From: Proteles cristata cristata
Lineage: Eukaryota > Chordata > Mammalia > Carnivora > Hyaenidae
Assembly (NCBI GenBank): GCA_017311185.1
Contig: JAESUZ010001058.1
Coordinates: forward strand, 744,001-808,000
DNA length: 64,000 nucleotides
Direction of reading: 5' to 3'
Both the position numbers and the translations under genes were made by a program. The notes beneath the pieces are model-generated. The model searched no databases. It was not told where the DNA came from and saw only the letters and a list, made by a program, of their open reading frames with translations. This document shows, piece by piece, positions 34,645 through 46,719 of this stretch (within the stretch, counting starts at the first letter, position 1; each line of letters starts with the position of its first letter).

Positions 34645-35040
34645 TGGCTGAGTTATTCATTGCTGCATACTTAGAGGCTTAAAACAGCAAACATTTGTTA
34701 ACTCACAAAGTTTCTGAGGCTTAGGATAAAGCAGCAGCATATTCTGGTTCAGGGTCTTTCATGAAATTGCAGTCCAATGTTGGTGGAGGCCACTACAATC
34801 TTCAGAAAGGCCTGGAGTGTCTGCTTCCAAGAAAGCTTATTCATATGCTAGCTGGCTGGAGGCTTCAGTTCCTTGTCACATAGGCCTCTCTACAGGGTTG
34901 CTTGAGTTGCCTTTTATGACATGGTGGCTGGCTTCTCCTGGAACAAGTGATCCAAGAGAAAGAAAGGAAGAAGCCACAAGCCCTTTGATTACCTAGTCTC
35001 AGAAGTTACACACTATTCTATTCCCAGTGAAGTAAGTCAC
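34645..35040 (-). mobile_element. MLT1-type LTR, reverse
   Basis: 'TTCATTGCTGCATACTTAGAGGCTTAAAACAGCAAACATTTGTTAACTCAC', 'CAGTTCCTTGTCACATAGGCCTCTCTACAGG' and 'GACATGGTGGCTGGCTTCTCC' are the reversed MLT1 order. Confidence 0.8.
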
Positions 35041-35479
35041 TATGCCCACACTTAGGGGAAGAGAATTCAGCTGCACCTGTTTGAGGAAGTGTCAAAGAAT
35101 CTGCAGATTTATTTTAAACCACCAGAGTAGAGTGTCTTTCTTTCAAATAGCTCCAGAGAATGCAGCAAATCATTTTTACCCTGTCGATAAAATACCACCT
35201 GGTTTTCAAATGTTTTGCTGGGAAGATGCAAGAAACATAGAAGTCTTATATTATAATCATTAGAATGTGAAAAATAATAGTATATAATAGTGAAAAGATA
35301 GTACTTATGAGGAGAGGTGAGAGGATACTCTGCTGTCTTAGGTTTGGGTAGGCTGGAGGATTTGGGAAGAGTAGAGGACACCAGTGGTTTCAATTTCATA
35401 CTTTCTGTTTAAAATATACAATATTGACTAGCTATCTCATTGTCTCTTTGATTCAACAATTCAACACCAGGTACCATGA
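35041..35479. other. unique DNA, nothing recognised
   Basis: No named repeat or gene; AT-rich. Confidence 0.5.
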
Positions 35480-35735
35480 TAAATGAGACAAAATCTCTGC
35501 TTTCAAGGCCGAGAGATAGATGGAAGAGAGCTACCCTAGATAAGCTGTCCCAGCCCAATTCAGCCCAGACAGAACCCCATCCAGCCATAGATGAGTGAGC
35601 CCAGTAGAGACCAGGAGAACCACCCAGCTCAGATAGGTTGAACTCTGCAGAAATGTGAGACTAATATTTATTGTTGTATGCTTCTGGGCTTTCATGATTG
35701 TTATACGGCAATAGTAACTGATACCAGTTTACAGT
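35480..35735 (+). mobile_element. MLT1-like LTR 3' part, forward
   Basis: 'GAACCACCCAGCTCAGATAGG', 'GAAATGTGAGACTAATATTTATTGTTGTATGC' and 'ATACGGCAATAGTAACTGATACCAG' resemble an MLT1 3' end. Diverged. Confidence 0.6.
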
Positions 35736-35859
35736 GTGGTAAAAAAGACAAACTGAAAGGCAAATTTTTCAGTGTGAAAGGATACGTATCATACTTGAAG
35801 ACTGACTAGGAGGCGCTGACAAGAATGTGAGGGGAGGGCCTAAATCTATCTCAGGATGA

Positions 35860-36650
35860 TCAGGGAAACCAAATACTTCAGATGATGCCTGAGCGAAGTC
35901 CTAAGGATGAGCTGGTGTTTGCCAGAGTGGGTTGGAAGACTGAGGCTGGGGTTGGGAACCACATCCTTTTCAGGTAACTGAGAGATCTTACTAAGCTAGA
36001 AAGCAGTTGGAATGGATGGGCCCTAACTGTTGTTGGCCCCTGGATCATCTCATACATCCTGCTAAAGAGTTTACTCTTTATCTTAAAGCCAACCACTAAA
36101 GGATTAAACAGGCATAACATAATCAGACTGATGGTTTCACCCTGGGAGTGGTGTGGACCGAGGCAGGCATTCAGGTGGTTAGTCTTGAATCTGCGCTCCT
36201 CCAGATATGGCCATGGAAAAGAAGACAGAGGAGGGAAATATTAGGAGGTGGTTCAGACAAGGCTTGGCAGCCAATATAACGAGGGGGTGGAACTTGGCTT
36301 CAGTTCCGAAGCAGAAGTGTTTGGAAGGGGGCGGTGGTAAGCGTTTCAATGTGGGTCATGATGAGTTTGAAGTGCCTGTGGGTGAGCTGAAAGGAGGTGT
36401 TTAGTAGGCAGGCAGAAAAGCAGTCTGGGGCCTCAGAAGAGGAGGCTGCAGCAGGCATATACTTTGGAACATCATCCACTTGGAGGCAGTGGCTGACACT
36501 CTTATAGGCAAGGTTGCATTTATGGAGATGAGAAGCAACCCAAATTTTGCACCTTAGGGAAACACTGACCCCTAAATGGTGGGCAGAGGAAGAGAAACCA
36601 AAGGAGACTAAGAAAGAGAAGCCAGAGAGAAAGAAAAGACATGGAGGAAA
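35860..36650 (-). repeat. L2 LINE relic, reverse
   Basis: 'CCTGCTAAAGAGTTTACTCTTTATC', 'AAAGGATTAAACAGGCATAACATAATCAGACTGATG' and 'GAGTTTGAAGTGCCTGTGGGTGAGC' follow the antisense of the L2 coding 3' half. The open frames here (36,207-36,404; 36,300-36,662) lie in the relic. Confidence 0.65.
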
Positions 36651-37156
36651 GTGGTTGCACATAAAATAAAGAGAGGGGTTTTGAAGTTGGAGGTTAGCAG
36701 GGAGATAGGCGCACAGAGGATTGAAAAGTGGTTTGCTTATTTGTGTATCCAGAAACTATGATGGATTTCATGGTGACATGAATGAAAAGTCAAAGGGGAT
36801 GAGAGGTGTACTGCAAAGAGTAGACTAGGACATGGAGACAACATTGGATATTAACTACTGCTTGGTAGAAGAGCCATCCGTGGTCTTTTGGCTGCAGCTG
36901 TAACTTCAGCCGTGGATAGGGATATAGTTCTGTGTAGGCTGTGACTCACTTCAAGCAGACTGCATCTTGCCTCTGCTGTGTACTTTGAATTTTCCTTTCT
37001 GCCCAGGGCTTTTCCAGTGTCCTGAACACTAGTGAGTGCTTGCTTAGCCCAGTACACTCAAGCTCGGAGGTATGGGGGAATTGATGGCTCTGTGGGAGAA
37101 ATAATAATCATCCACCCGTGGGGATGCAAGCTAGTTAATAAATGCTAGTCTTGCAT
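36651..37156. other. unique DNA, nothing recognised
   Basis: No repeat or coding feature that I can support. Confidence 0.5.
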
Positions 37157-38170
37157 TCTTCATAATAGCGAAGATATAGAAATGTCCACTGACATTTGAA
37201 TAGATAAAGACAGTGTGGTATATATACACAATGAAATATTATTCAGCTATAAAAAAGAAGAAAGTTCTGCCATTTGGGACAACATGCATGGAGCTAGAGA
37301 GTGTTATATTAAATGAAATAAATTGGAGGAAGACAAATACTGTATGATCTCATTTATATGTGGAATCTTCAAAAAACCAAACTCATAGTAATTATGGTTG
37401 TTAGGCGGTGTGGGAATTGAGGAGATGTTGGTCAAAGGTTACGGACTTCCAGTTATTAAAATGAGTAAGTTCTGGGGGATCTAATATCCAGCATGGTGAC
37501 TATTGTTAACAAATTCAGTATCTTATACTTGTAAATTGCTAAAGGAGTAAATCTTAAACGTTCCCACTGTTAACAGCACTTTAACCGATCTTAAGTGTTA
37601 TTTTTCTTTACTCCTTTACTATTTTTCTACACTCCTTGCATCAAGTCCTTAAGACTTAAATCCCTTGATCTGTAGCAAAACTAACCTTCTTTCCTTGAGG
37701 CTGGCCTTGAGGAGTGAAGGACCAAACTCTCCCAGAAGGTAATGCCTGACCACATTCAAAAACAGATGCTAGGTCTGTTCAGGGTCTAATCAACATACGA
37801 CTAACCACCTGGGCACCTGTTTCTCTCACGCATAGTCCCCTCCCTTTTCCTGTGCCTCCTCCTTTAAAATGCTCTGCATTTTCCCCAGGTGGCTGCTTTG
37901 CTGAATAAAGCAAACTTTGCTTTCCCACCCTCAATAGTCCCTCGAGTACTGATTTTTAAGCAGTGAGCAGCTGAATCTGAGTTCAGAATGGGTTCTCTGT
38001 CTGGTAACATTACCACACACACACACAAATTGTTTATACAAGGGGAAGATGTGTTAACTAACTGCATTGTGGTAATCATTTTGCAATATAAACATGTAGT
38101 AAATCATCCCCCTGTACACTTTAAGCTAACATAATGTTATATGTTAATTATATCTCAATAAAGCTGGGAG
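37157..38170 (+). mobile_element. L1 3' end, forward, interrupted by an LTR
   Basis: 37,157-37,567 ('GTGTGGTATATATACACAATGAAATATTATTCAGC', 'TGTATGATCTCATTTATATGTGGAATC') continues at 38,017 ('GTGTTAACTAACTGCATTGTGGTAATC', 'GTTATATGTTAATTATATCTCAATAAAGCTGG'). This is the ORF2 end plus 3' UTR of a mammalian L1, with no open frame. Confidence 0.92.
37568..38009 (+). mobile_element. solo LTR inserted in the L1 tail
   Basis: 442 bases beginning TGTTAACAGC and ending CTGGTAACA, so the termini are imperfect inverted repeats. Flanks TTCCCAC (37,561-37,567) and TTACCAC (38,010-38,016) differ at one base and look like the target duplication. A TTTAAAA box (37,862) and AATAAA (37,904-37,909) are placed as in a retroviral LTR. 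No internal viral sequence is present. Family name not known to me. Confidence 0.82.
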
Positions 38171-38929
38171 AAAAAAATGCCTGCCTCTCATCTTTAGAAT
38201 GGACAAATTCTGAGAAGGATTCTGCAACTTCTCCGAGGTCACACAGAATTAGGGCCCCATTACCTAGAGTGGTGATATTGACAACACATGTTTATATGGG
38301 CCTTTCTTCCTCACCAGATCCTTTACTCCTGTTCCCTGGAATCACCCCCCAGGTAAAGTACTTGAAATCAAGTCCCTATCTCAAGCTGGGTTTGGGGAGA
38401 CTCTAAATTAAAAAGGAAATCTTTTACACTAAAGATTTAAGATAAATACATAGCTATCAATAGGTACTCACCCACTGCACTCCCTCTCCTTAAAGCTTCT
38501 GCTGCTTAGGTGGCCATATTTTATGTCACATGAACTTACTCTCCAGCAATAGCTAATTGGACCAAGGGGGAGCACGTGACTGAGCTCAACCAATCCAAAC
38601 ATACTCTGGTCAGCAACCTATGGTGTTGCCTGTTTTTTGAACACAGGAGTGGTTTCTCTTTTTTGGGAATTTGACTAAGAAATATGTAGAGAATAAAGAA
38701 ATAAGCGATGAAAGCAGAAGCTGAAAGATTGAGATGGGTAGGAGTAGAGAAAACATGGAGGCAATATCATGAGAGAACAAAGGCAGTGAACTAACAAAAG
38801 AATATAAAGAGCCAGATGTGGAGTTTCCATATGGCTCAGAGGAGTCCTGTATTCTTGACTTTTTAATTCCAGTCATGTGATCCTTCACTGTGAGAGCCTT
38901 TTCCCCTCCTTTTGTCTACAGTACCTTTT
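38171..38929. other. unique DNA, nothing recognised
   Basis: No repeat or gene recognised; open frame 38,610-38,888 (minus) has no known match. Confidence 0.5.
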
Positions 38930-39067
38930 TTTAAATTATTATTATTTTTAAGTAGACTTCATGTCTAGCAGAGCCCAATGTGGGGCTTGAACTCACAACC
39001 CTGGGATGAAGACATGAGCTGAGATCAGGAGTCAGATGCTTAACTGACTGAGCCACCCAGGTGCCCC
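38930..39067 (-). mobile_element. SINEC, reverse, short older form
   Basis: 'AAGTAGACTTCATGTCTAGCAGAGCCCAATGTGGGGCTTGAACTC' to 'GAGCCACCCAGGTGCCCC'. Lacks the CT-tract body. Flanks 'GTCTACAGTACCTTT' / 'GTCTGTAGTACCTTT' are an imperfect 15-base duplication. Confidence 0.9.
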
Positions 39068-39964
39068 TGGTCTGTAGTACCTTTAGTAAGACTTTCCCGT
39101 AGCCACAATAGCCTCCAGTGGCCTGTGATCTGTGGGGAGAAAGTGTGTTGATGCCATTGTTCACCCCTCTAAACCAACGCCCTTCCCTTCTCCACCCTGT
39201 CTGGATCTGGCAGGCCAACTTATGTGTACTTTATCACCTCCTTCTTCCCCCTGGGTCCTTGTGAGTTTAGCACCCGGGAAGCATCGGAACGGCCAGAGAT
39301 CAGAAGGTGGGAAGGGAAGGAAACCATTGTGCTTATCCCCTGCTTCGTTCCATCACGTTGCCATAAGTCAGCTCCATCTCTCCAGATAAGACCACAGCTT
39401 CAGCCAGGCAGTCCTCTCCATGTTATACAGAACCCCCCTTTCCAGGTTCAGGGAACTGGTCCCTGCCCTCATGTCTTTGGAAATAAGGAAGGGAAAGGTC
39501 TCTCACTGTTGCTAGTCCTGGGGGCCTGTACGCTCCCTCCTGGTTTCCCTACACCTGCCCACACCTTCATAAATAGTCCCTATTATGACATTCTCTTTTC
39601 ATTACTCAGTCCCTCTAGGAGCCCGACTGATAGGGGAAGACAGTACAACAAAGGAGAAAAGGGACAACTTTGAAACTGAAGGGACAGGAAATGCAAATAA
39701 TTCTTGCCTGATAATTGCAGACTGCCAAGTTGCTCTACCCCAGGAAGCATTTTTCACGTTGGGATGGAATTGTGTGAACTATGCTCCTGCTGACAACTTC
39801 AGTTTTCCCTTAGAATATAAGATAAAGTCATGCTAAGAGAGAAGGAGGTAAAAGGGTGAGGCAGGAGGGGTTCCTTTATATTTGAAAGACCCCTGCTGTG
39901 GAAAAGAGAGCCAGATGAAGTTGGGGACTGTATTTTGTTGTTTTTACAACTGTTTCAAAAACTC
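39068..39964. other. unique DNA, nothing recognised
   Basis: GC-richer than its surroundings. The open frame 39,224-39,673 (149 codons, plus) has no recognisable domain, and no splice or promoter context supports a gene. Confidence 0.5.
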
Positions 39965-40188
39965 TTTAAAAAAATGATTTATTTGTTTTATTCGAGAGAT
40001 AGAGAGAGAGAGGGTGGGGGGAAGAGGGGTGGAGAGAGAGACAGAGAGAGAGAGACAGAGAGAATTCCAAGCAGTCTCTACACTCAGCATGGGTCTTGAT
40101 ATGGGGCTCGATCCCATGACCCTGGGATCATGACCTGAGCTGAAATAAAAAATCAGGTGCTCAATTGATGGAGCCACCCACACGCTCC
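39965..40188 (-). mobile_element. SINEC, reverse, older subtype
   Basis: T/A-rich start, long GA tract, 'GGGGCTCGATCCCATGACC' and a mutated head 'GATGGAGCCACCCACACGCTCC'. Flanks 'TTTCAAAAACTCTT' / 'CTTCAAAAACTTCTT'. Confidence 0.88.
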
Positions 40189-40197
40189 AGCTTCAAA

Positions 40198-41052
40198 AAC
40201 TTCTTGTTGAGGTATAACATTTATTCCCTAAAGTGCACACGTATCATATTACAGAGTTCAGTGAATTTTTGCAGACTGAACACACCGATGTAATCAGCCC
40301 CCATATCAAGAAATAGGACATTGCCAATACTCCAGAAACTTCCCTTGTGTCCTTGTTGACTCGCTAAACCCAAGAGTAACCACTATCCTAACTTCAAACC
40401 CTATGGATTAATTTATCCTGTTCTTGAATTTTATATACACAGGATCAAACAATATATTCTTTTTATTAGGCTTCTTTTTAAAAATTTTTTTTAATGTTTT
40501 TATTTATTTCTAGGAGAGAGAGAGAGAGACAGCGTGAACAGGGGAGGGTCAGAGAAAGGGAGTCACAGACTGAAACAGGCTCCAGGCTCTGAGCTGGCAG
40601 TCAGCACAGAGCCCGACGCGGGTCTCGAACCCACGAATGCGAGATCATGACCCAAGTGAAAGTCGGACGCTTAACCGACTAAGCCACCCAGGTGCCCCAA
40701 TTATTAGGCTTCTTTTATTCCACACTGAATTAGTAAGGTTTATGCATGTTGCTTCAACAGGTCATTGTGCTTTGCTCATTCTTGTTGCTGTAAGTACTAC
40801 ATGTGTAAACAACCACAAAAGATTTTCCTATTCTATTATTAATAGGCATTTAGGTAAATTCCAGTTTGAGGAGGTTATGAATATTTCTGCACCGAACATC
40901 CTATTATAAATGTGTCTTTTGGTGAACAAAAAGGTGATACTCAGGAACAGAATTGTTAAATCATAGTGTATGTACACATTTATCTTCCATAGATACTACT
41001 AAATGGTTTTCCAAGTGGTGGGATCAATTTACAGCGCCCCCTACTGGGCATG
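40198..41052 (-). mobile_element. L1 3' UTR, reverse, split by a young SINE
   Basis: 'TTGTTGAGGTATAACATTTATTCCC', 'TTTTGCAGACTGAACACACC', then after the SINE 'ATGCATGTTGCTTCAACAGGTCATTGTGC', 'GGCATTTAGGTAAATTCCAGTTTGAGG', 'AAATGGTTTTCCAAGTGGTGGGATCAATTTAC' follow the antisense of an old L1 3' UTR. Confidence 0.85.
40479..40700 (-). mobile_element. SINEC, reverse, younger subtype, in the L1
   Basis: Complete copy with 'TTTATTTCTAGGAGAGAG', 'GAGCTGGCAGTCAGCACAG' and 'CTTAACCGACTAAGCCACCC'. Perfect 16-base duplication TTATTAGGCTTCTTTT at 40,463-40,478 and 40,701-40,716. Confidence 0.97.
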
Positions 41053-41900
41053 AGAGTTTCACTAAGACCGTATGTTTTTATTGGCATCAGTCCAGGTCAC
41101 AACATAATTTTCACCTGTGTTCCCAAGAACCCCAGGCACAGGAGGAATCAGGCAGAGGACTACATTGATCCAGAGTTTGGGGGTTTGTAGTCCAGGCTGA
41201 AGGGCAAAAAGTTGAATATGCTGATATGAGAGTGGAAGGCATCATGCACTGGGGATTTTGCTGACACTGGAAGCTGGACTATTGATAGATGACTTAAAAG
41301 CAGGAATTAGAAGTCTGAAGGGCATGGGCAGAGATGTAAGAACACGAGAGAAGAGAGGTGTGAAATATTTTGGTCAGAGGATGAGTATGGAGAAATGTTG
41401 AATGCATTGAGGCTGAAGATGAGAACAGCTTCAAGCTATAGAAACTTGTAATCAAGGTCACCTTGATGATGGCCATGAGAATCAAGGGGGCACCAAGGAA
41501 CACGGGTGGGGATATTTCGAGAAGATGAAGGAGAAATAGCCTGGAAGTGGCAACAGGGAACTAAAGTCCTTAACTAGCCCCATGTCCTCCAATCTTCCAG
41601 TCACTATTTTTATTTAAAAGTGCCTTTTTATATTTCTTCCTTGTTCCCTTTTAACTAGTTATGTCACTCCTGCCCTCATTTACTTCCGTTATCACTTTGC
41701 CAGCATTGTTCAGTCTTATCTTCTTTGGTGTCCCTTTTTCTTTTCTTCCTCCTTATGCTGAATGTCCTAACCCTTTGCCTCTGGGTCTTCAGGATTCAAA
41801 AAGACAACAACAATAATGACAACAACAACAACAACAATAACAAGTCTTTCTTAGGCCTTTCTAGTATCATCTGAAACCCATGCTCCAAAACCAATATTTA
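41053..41900. other. unclassified DNA with (CAA)n run
   Basis: Mostly unrecognised. A (CAA)n/(CAATAA) tract is at about 41,804-41,841. Confidence 0.55.
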
Positions 41901-41914
41901 GAATTTTATTTTTG

Positions 41915-42115
41915 GGGCACCTGGGTGGCTTAGTTGGTTAAGCGTCCGACTTTCGCTTAGGTCATGATCTCGCGGTTCGTGGGTTCGAGCCCCGCGTCGG
42001 GCTCTGTGCTGACTGCCAGCTCAGAGCCTGGAGCCTGTTTCAGAGTCTGTCACTCCCTCTCTCTCTGACCCTCCCCTGCTCCCGCTGTCTCTCTCTGTCT
42101 CCTAGAAATAAATAA
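41915..42115 (+). mobile_element. SINEC, forward, younger subtype
   Basis: 'GACTTTCGCTTAGGTCATGA', 'GTTCGAGCCCCGCG', 'CTGTCTCCTAGAAATAAATAAA'. Perfect duplication AATTTTATTTTTG at 41,902-41,914 and 42,116-42,128. Confidence 0.97.
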
Positions 42116-42128
42116 AATTTTATTTTTG

Positions 42129-44104
42129 CCAGCTATTCTATAATTGCCTTTTTAAAAAATTTTGTCCTTCAAGTTAGTCTGGAACAGTGGTCTTTTAAAG
42201 TTTTTATTTTTTGTTTTGTTTTTCCTGTGTTTTCTTTTTTATCAGTGGAAGCTCTTTCAAACAACAGCTCAGTTGACCCTATATATGGAGTAGGGACATG
42301 TGGAATTGTTGTTATGATGTAAAATTATGTCCCCTATGGTTGAGTTGTATGTAACTTGCACAGCTATATGCAGTTCATGTTAGATGCTTCTTAAATATAC
42401 CTTCAGATTCTTTTGTCCCTGTGTCTTATTCCAGCCACAGCGTAGCAACTAATTTCATGCAGACTTCAACCAGCCTCATATAAGCACGAACTGACAGTGG
42501 CTATCTACCTCAGGCCCACCTCTCACTTCTGCTGTAGAACTTCTTTGTTCCTCTAAGGCACAACATCCTTGGATAGAACACCTTGACATACATGTGCACA
42601 ACCCAGAAGTACAGGGGAGTTAACGTCCTGTCCCGTGACTACATTTGACCAAAGGGAGATGGAAGCAAATGGGTAAATCTCCTTTTCTTGCCCCAGGAAG
42701 ATGGTCCTAATGTGCGTTTTGTAAGGTTTCTCAGTTGCCTCATGGGAATTAAACACCAAATAGGTGCCTGTAGCAATGGCCAACTCTATCCTGCGTTCTT
42801 GCATTAGTTTTCCTTCCTTTAGCATTTCGCTCTCCCACCACTCATTCCTGCTCCCCGGAGCCACACTCCCAGATTAACTATTTAGACTTATGCCACTGTC
42901 TCAGGCTTTGTTTTCTGAGGAACGAGCCAGTAATACCCCCTAACTCAACCTCCTGGAGGTGGGGAAAATGCTTCCAAAGCACTCCAGGGATTCTTCTTGG
43001 TTTGAAATTATAGCTCTGGAGTAAAATTATGTGGAGATAGTTGGTAGGGATACCATGACTGAAGAACTAACTGCTCATTATTCTTGGAGCTGAAATTTGC
43101 ATTTCAGGTGTATACATGAAAGTTCAGCCGGCAGAAATTGAAATGGGCCATTGTCATGGTCAAATTGATAGGTGTGGAAAACAAAGTGGATTTTTAGTGG
43201 AGAGGTATAAAAGCTCTAGTTCCTTGGAGAATCTCCTTGGCCTAGTTTGGAGTTTTGCCTTTAACAACAGATGAGAATATGGGTTTAGGTCTCTAGGGCT
43301 TTCTATCTCTACAGCCTCTGAAAGTTTAAAAACACACACCATTAGCACTTGCCTCATCTTTCCTAAACTGGCGGTTGTCACAGTTCCTTTAAAGAAGTAA
43401 GACAGTACCTCGGAAGACAGCAGTCACCTCCCACACCCCCACTCCCCCAGATACCCAGGATACATCTTGTGTATACTTAAGCTGTCTCTGACACACATAA
43501 TTTCTTTTTCATCCCTGAGTAATCAGTCTTTTTTATCCTTTAGCAAAGAGAACAGTATATTTTTGTACAGAAAAGAATGGGAGGAAAGGAAAATAAAAGA
43601 AAGCCCTCTTCCCCCAAGAAATTTCGCTGTAGATTCCCACAAAATAGCAACAAATAAGAGATGGCAAGGAAAAACTACAGAAGCTTCTAGGATAAGGGCA
43701 TTTGTCAAGTGCTGGTTGAGGATACAGTTCTATTTTGAACATTTTAAAATGGTTTTTTTTCAAGCTCTGTTGTTTAGGGGTTAATGATAGTGCGGAAATC
43801 ATATCACTTTGAATAGGAGGGATTAGTTTCCCTATTTCAGGATTAAGGTCAGTCTTATCGACAGGCTGCCACATCCTGTAAGCAATCCTCAGTCCTATGA
43901 TCATTCTGCCCACGGTTCTCAAATCCTCCCTAGGGCTGCTGGCCTGCTGAGCCCTATGCTTTTTCTTTTGAATATTTCTAAAAGGGAAGGATACTAGCAT
44001 GAGTCCATTCTAAGACACATGGAGGGCTCACCCTAACCTTTTGTTTGCATGAGATTATAAAGACACAGAGGAGAGGAGGAGTCCATAGGCCTCTTTAAGG
44101 TTAG
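42129..44104. other. unique DNA, nothing recognised
   Basis: Nearly 2 kb. Open frames at 42,553-42,864, 43,467-43,784 and 43,533-44,000 overlap on opposite strands and match nothing known, which is typical of noncoding DNA. Confidence 0.5.
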
Positions 44105-44580
44105 ATGGATTGTGAAGATAGCCACATTATTCACCCTTCTCCTTGCAATATGACTTTGAAGCTTTTCCCAGTAAAGAGGTGGAGTATATTTCCTTATGTC
44201 CTGAATTTGAACTGTCAGTTGCTTTGGCCAGTAGAATATGGTAGAGGCAGTGAGCCTAGAAGAGGTTTTGCATGCTTCCACTCTTTCTGACTTTACCATG
44301 AGGAAAAGTCCTGGCTGACCTGCTGGAGAATGTGAGACCACATAGAGAAGAAGTGAGGAGCCTCACCCAATAGCTGGCCAATTCACAGAGGCTAAGTTGT
44401 CTACCTGACCTGCAGCTGACTATAATCTTATGAGAAACTCAGCCAAGACCAGAAGACCTGCCAGCCATACCTAGCTCAAAATGCCAAACTACAGAACTGT
44501 GAGCTAAATAAATATTTATTGTTTTAAGTCACCCTGTTTTGGGAAAATTTGTTACAAAGCAGTAGAAAACTGTTACAGAA
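44105..44580 (+). mobile_element. MLT1-type LTR, forward
   Basis: 'AACTACAGAACTGTGAGCTAAATAAATATTTATTGTTTTAAG' and 'TTTGTTACAAAGCAGTAGAAAACTGTTACAG' mark the 3' end; 'GGCCAGTAGAATATGGTAGAGGCAGTGAGCC' fits the 5' half. Confidence 0.78.
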
Positions 44581-44640
44581 GGTTCATAGCCTCCAGGAGA
44601 TTCTTTGGATCCTTTCCCTAGTTTGTGTCATTCTTTTTAG

Positions 44641-44890
44641 AATTATTATTATTTTTTTATTTTAGAGAGGTTGCGAGAGTGAGAGTGAGAGAGCGAGAGA
44701 GCAAGAGAGAGGCAGAGAGAGAGAGAAAGAGAAAGCACATGTAGGCAGGGGAGAGGTAGAGAGAGAAACCCAAAAAGGCTCCACTCTCAGCACAGAGCCT
44801 GATGTGGGACTTGATCCCATGACTCTGGGATCATGACCTGAGCAGAAATCAAAAGTCAGATGCTCAATCAACTGAGCCACCCAGCCCCCT
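44641..44890 (-). mobile_element. SINEC, reverse, with expanded GA tract
   Basis: GA-rich expansion (about 44,664-44,735) then 'GGGACTTGATCCCATGACTC' and 'ACTGAGCCACCCAGCCCCC'. Flanks 'CTAGTTTGTGTCATT' / 'CTAGTTTGCCTCATT' differ at two bases. Confidence 0.92.
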
Positions 44891-44928
44891 CTAGTTTGCC
44901 TCATTAGTGTTAGAAGTATTGGTAACAT

Positions 44929-45146
44929 GGGGCACCTGGGTGGCTTAGTCGGTTAAGCGTCCGACTTTCGCTTGGGTCATGATCTCGCGGTTCGTGGGTT
45001 CGAGCCCCGCGTCGGGCTCTGTGCTGACTGCCAGCTTAGAGCCTGGAGCCTGTTTCAGCCTGTGACTCCCTCTCTCTCTGACCCTCCCCTGCTCACGCTG
45101 TCTCTCTCTCTCTCCTAAAAATAAATAAAACATTAAAAAAAAAAAA
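44929..45146 (+). mobile_element. SINEC, forward, younger subtype
   Basis: Perfect 17-base duplication AGAAGTATTGGTAACAT (44,912-44,928 and 45,147-45,163). 'GACTTTCGCTTGGGTCATGA' and 'CTCTCCTAAAAATAAATAAA': the CTAG found in sister copies is CTAA here. Confidence 0.97.
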
Positions 45147-45206
45147 AGAAGTATTGGTAACATATGTAACAGCAATGATAACAACATGTAATATTAGGAT
45201 AGAACT

Positions 45207-45412
45207 GGGCACCTGGATGGCTCAGTTGGTTAAGCATCTGACTTTGGTTCAGGTCACAATCTCATAGTCTGTGAGTTCAAGGCATGCATCAAGCTCTGTG
45301 CTGACAGCTCAGAGCCTGAAGCCTGCTTTGGATTTTGTGTCTCCCTCTTTCTCTGTCCCTTCCCCACTTGTACTGTCTCTTTCTCTCTCAAAAATAAATA
45401 AGCATTAAAAAA
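45207..45412 (+). mobile_element. SINEC, forward, older subtype
   Basis: 'GACTTTGGTTCAGGTCACAA', 'CTCTCTCAAAAATAAATAAGCA'. Duplication ATTAGGATAGAACT / ATTAGGATGGAACT with one mismatch. Confidence 0.95.
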
Positions 45413-46719
45413 ATTAGGATGGAACTGCAGAGTGTACAATTCATTTGGTTCTCATAACATCCAGGGAATAATTCCAGTGTTGGACACGAACAACAGCAAA
45501 AAGCAGTATTAATGCTCTTTTATGAACTTTTATGAACTTTGAATACAGGTCAGAAAGACTGACCTTTCACCTTTCCATGGTGAAAAATTTAGAGCACATT
45601 TCTCTACAGTAGTGTTTTGGGGGAGGTGCTCAGAAGCTGGCATGTATCTCATGAGAATGTATTGTCGGGGGTAGAATTTCCCCAGAAGTGCACCCTGAGA
45701 CAAGGATTTCAGGGGAAGTAGTTTATTTGAGAAGATATTCCAGGAAACAGAAATAGTGAGATGGGAAAGAGAGAAGAAAAGTCAGCCAATAAAGGCAGAG
45801 ATAATTACCAGGCAAGGTATCATGTGAGGGATTGGAGACTGATTCTGCTGCAGGAACTCTGGGAAACAGTGTTGAGCACACAGCTCAGAGCTATTCCAGC
45901 CTGGGGCCAAAGAAACTGAGCATCTATTCACCAATCCCCATCCATTCTTGGTTAAGGATGGCTTCCCAGAGGACTAAAACTTCAGCAGTTCTGGTGTCCT
46001 TTATCTCAAGGCAGTGTTCTTCACTGCAAACAGTCTTTTGTGAGCAGAGGTAAGTGCTCAGAGGATATGGGCAGCGCACTAGCAGTGTCTTGTAGAAGGA
46101 TTATGGGCCATTTTTTTCTGAGTTGCTTGTAGAAAAAGAATCATGGACTTAAGGCCATAAGCCCCCAGAACAGAATGATCTTGAAGCTGTGTTATGGCAA
46201 GAGGCTGGAGGAGCTAAGAATGAAACTCTGGAGTAGTTAAATGCCGGATGCTTTGGCAACTCATCCAGGAAATAGCCATGGGCACTGCGGTTAAATGACT
46301 TGTTAATGTTTATTTTTCTTTAGTTTCCTTGTTTCCCAAAGTGTCCTACATTGTAGAAGATGGATTTGAGCTTCCAAATCCTAGATAGAGAACTTGAGAT
46401 TTGTGACTAACTTGCTTGAAGGCAAACTAGTATGTCAATGATTGTATAAAGAACACTAGGACCTTGAAGTCAACATTTTCTCCTCTACTGAGACAATTTG
46501 ACTTGATGTTCATTCCTTGCACGCTGTTTGTTTCATCCTCTGGATTTGCCTCCTTCCTCTCGAAGCCAAGGATATATGCAAGTTTTTTCCAGACAATGTG
46601 AGAAATAGTTAAAACCAGGACTGATTGAGATGCAGAGGAGGAGTTCCAGTATTATGAAAAGATATACTTTGTACATTTGCTTCATCATTCCCCCAATCTG
46701 CTTTGGGTTCACCCTGGGC
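45413..46719. other. unclassified, partly repeat-like
   Basis: 45,665-45,830 ('GAAGTAGTTTATTTGAGAAGATATTCCAGGAAACAG', 'GCCAATAAAGGCAGAGATAATTACCAGGCAAGG') looks like the repeat family also hinted at 32,300, name unknown. The rest holds nothing recognised. Confidence 0.45.

Noticed and set aside
39224..39673. 149-codon open frame in GC-richer DNA
   Set aside because: No recognisable domain, and overlapping frames are equally open; no support for a gene.
41804..41841. Tandem CAA units as a CRISPR-like array
   Set aside because: Simple trinucleotide repeat with no spacers; the genome is mammalian.
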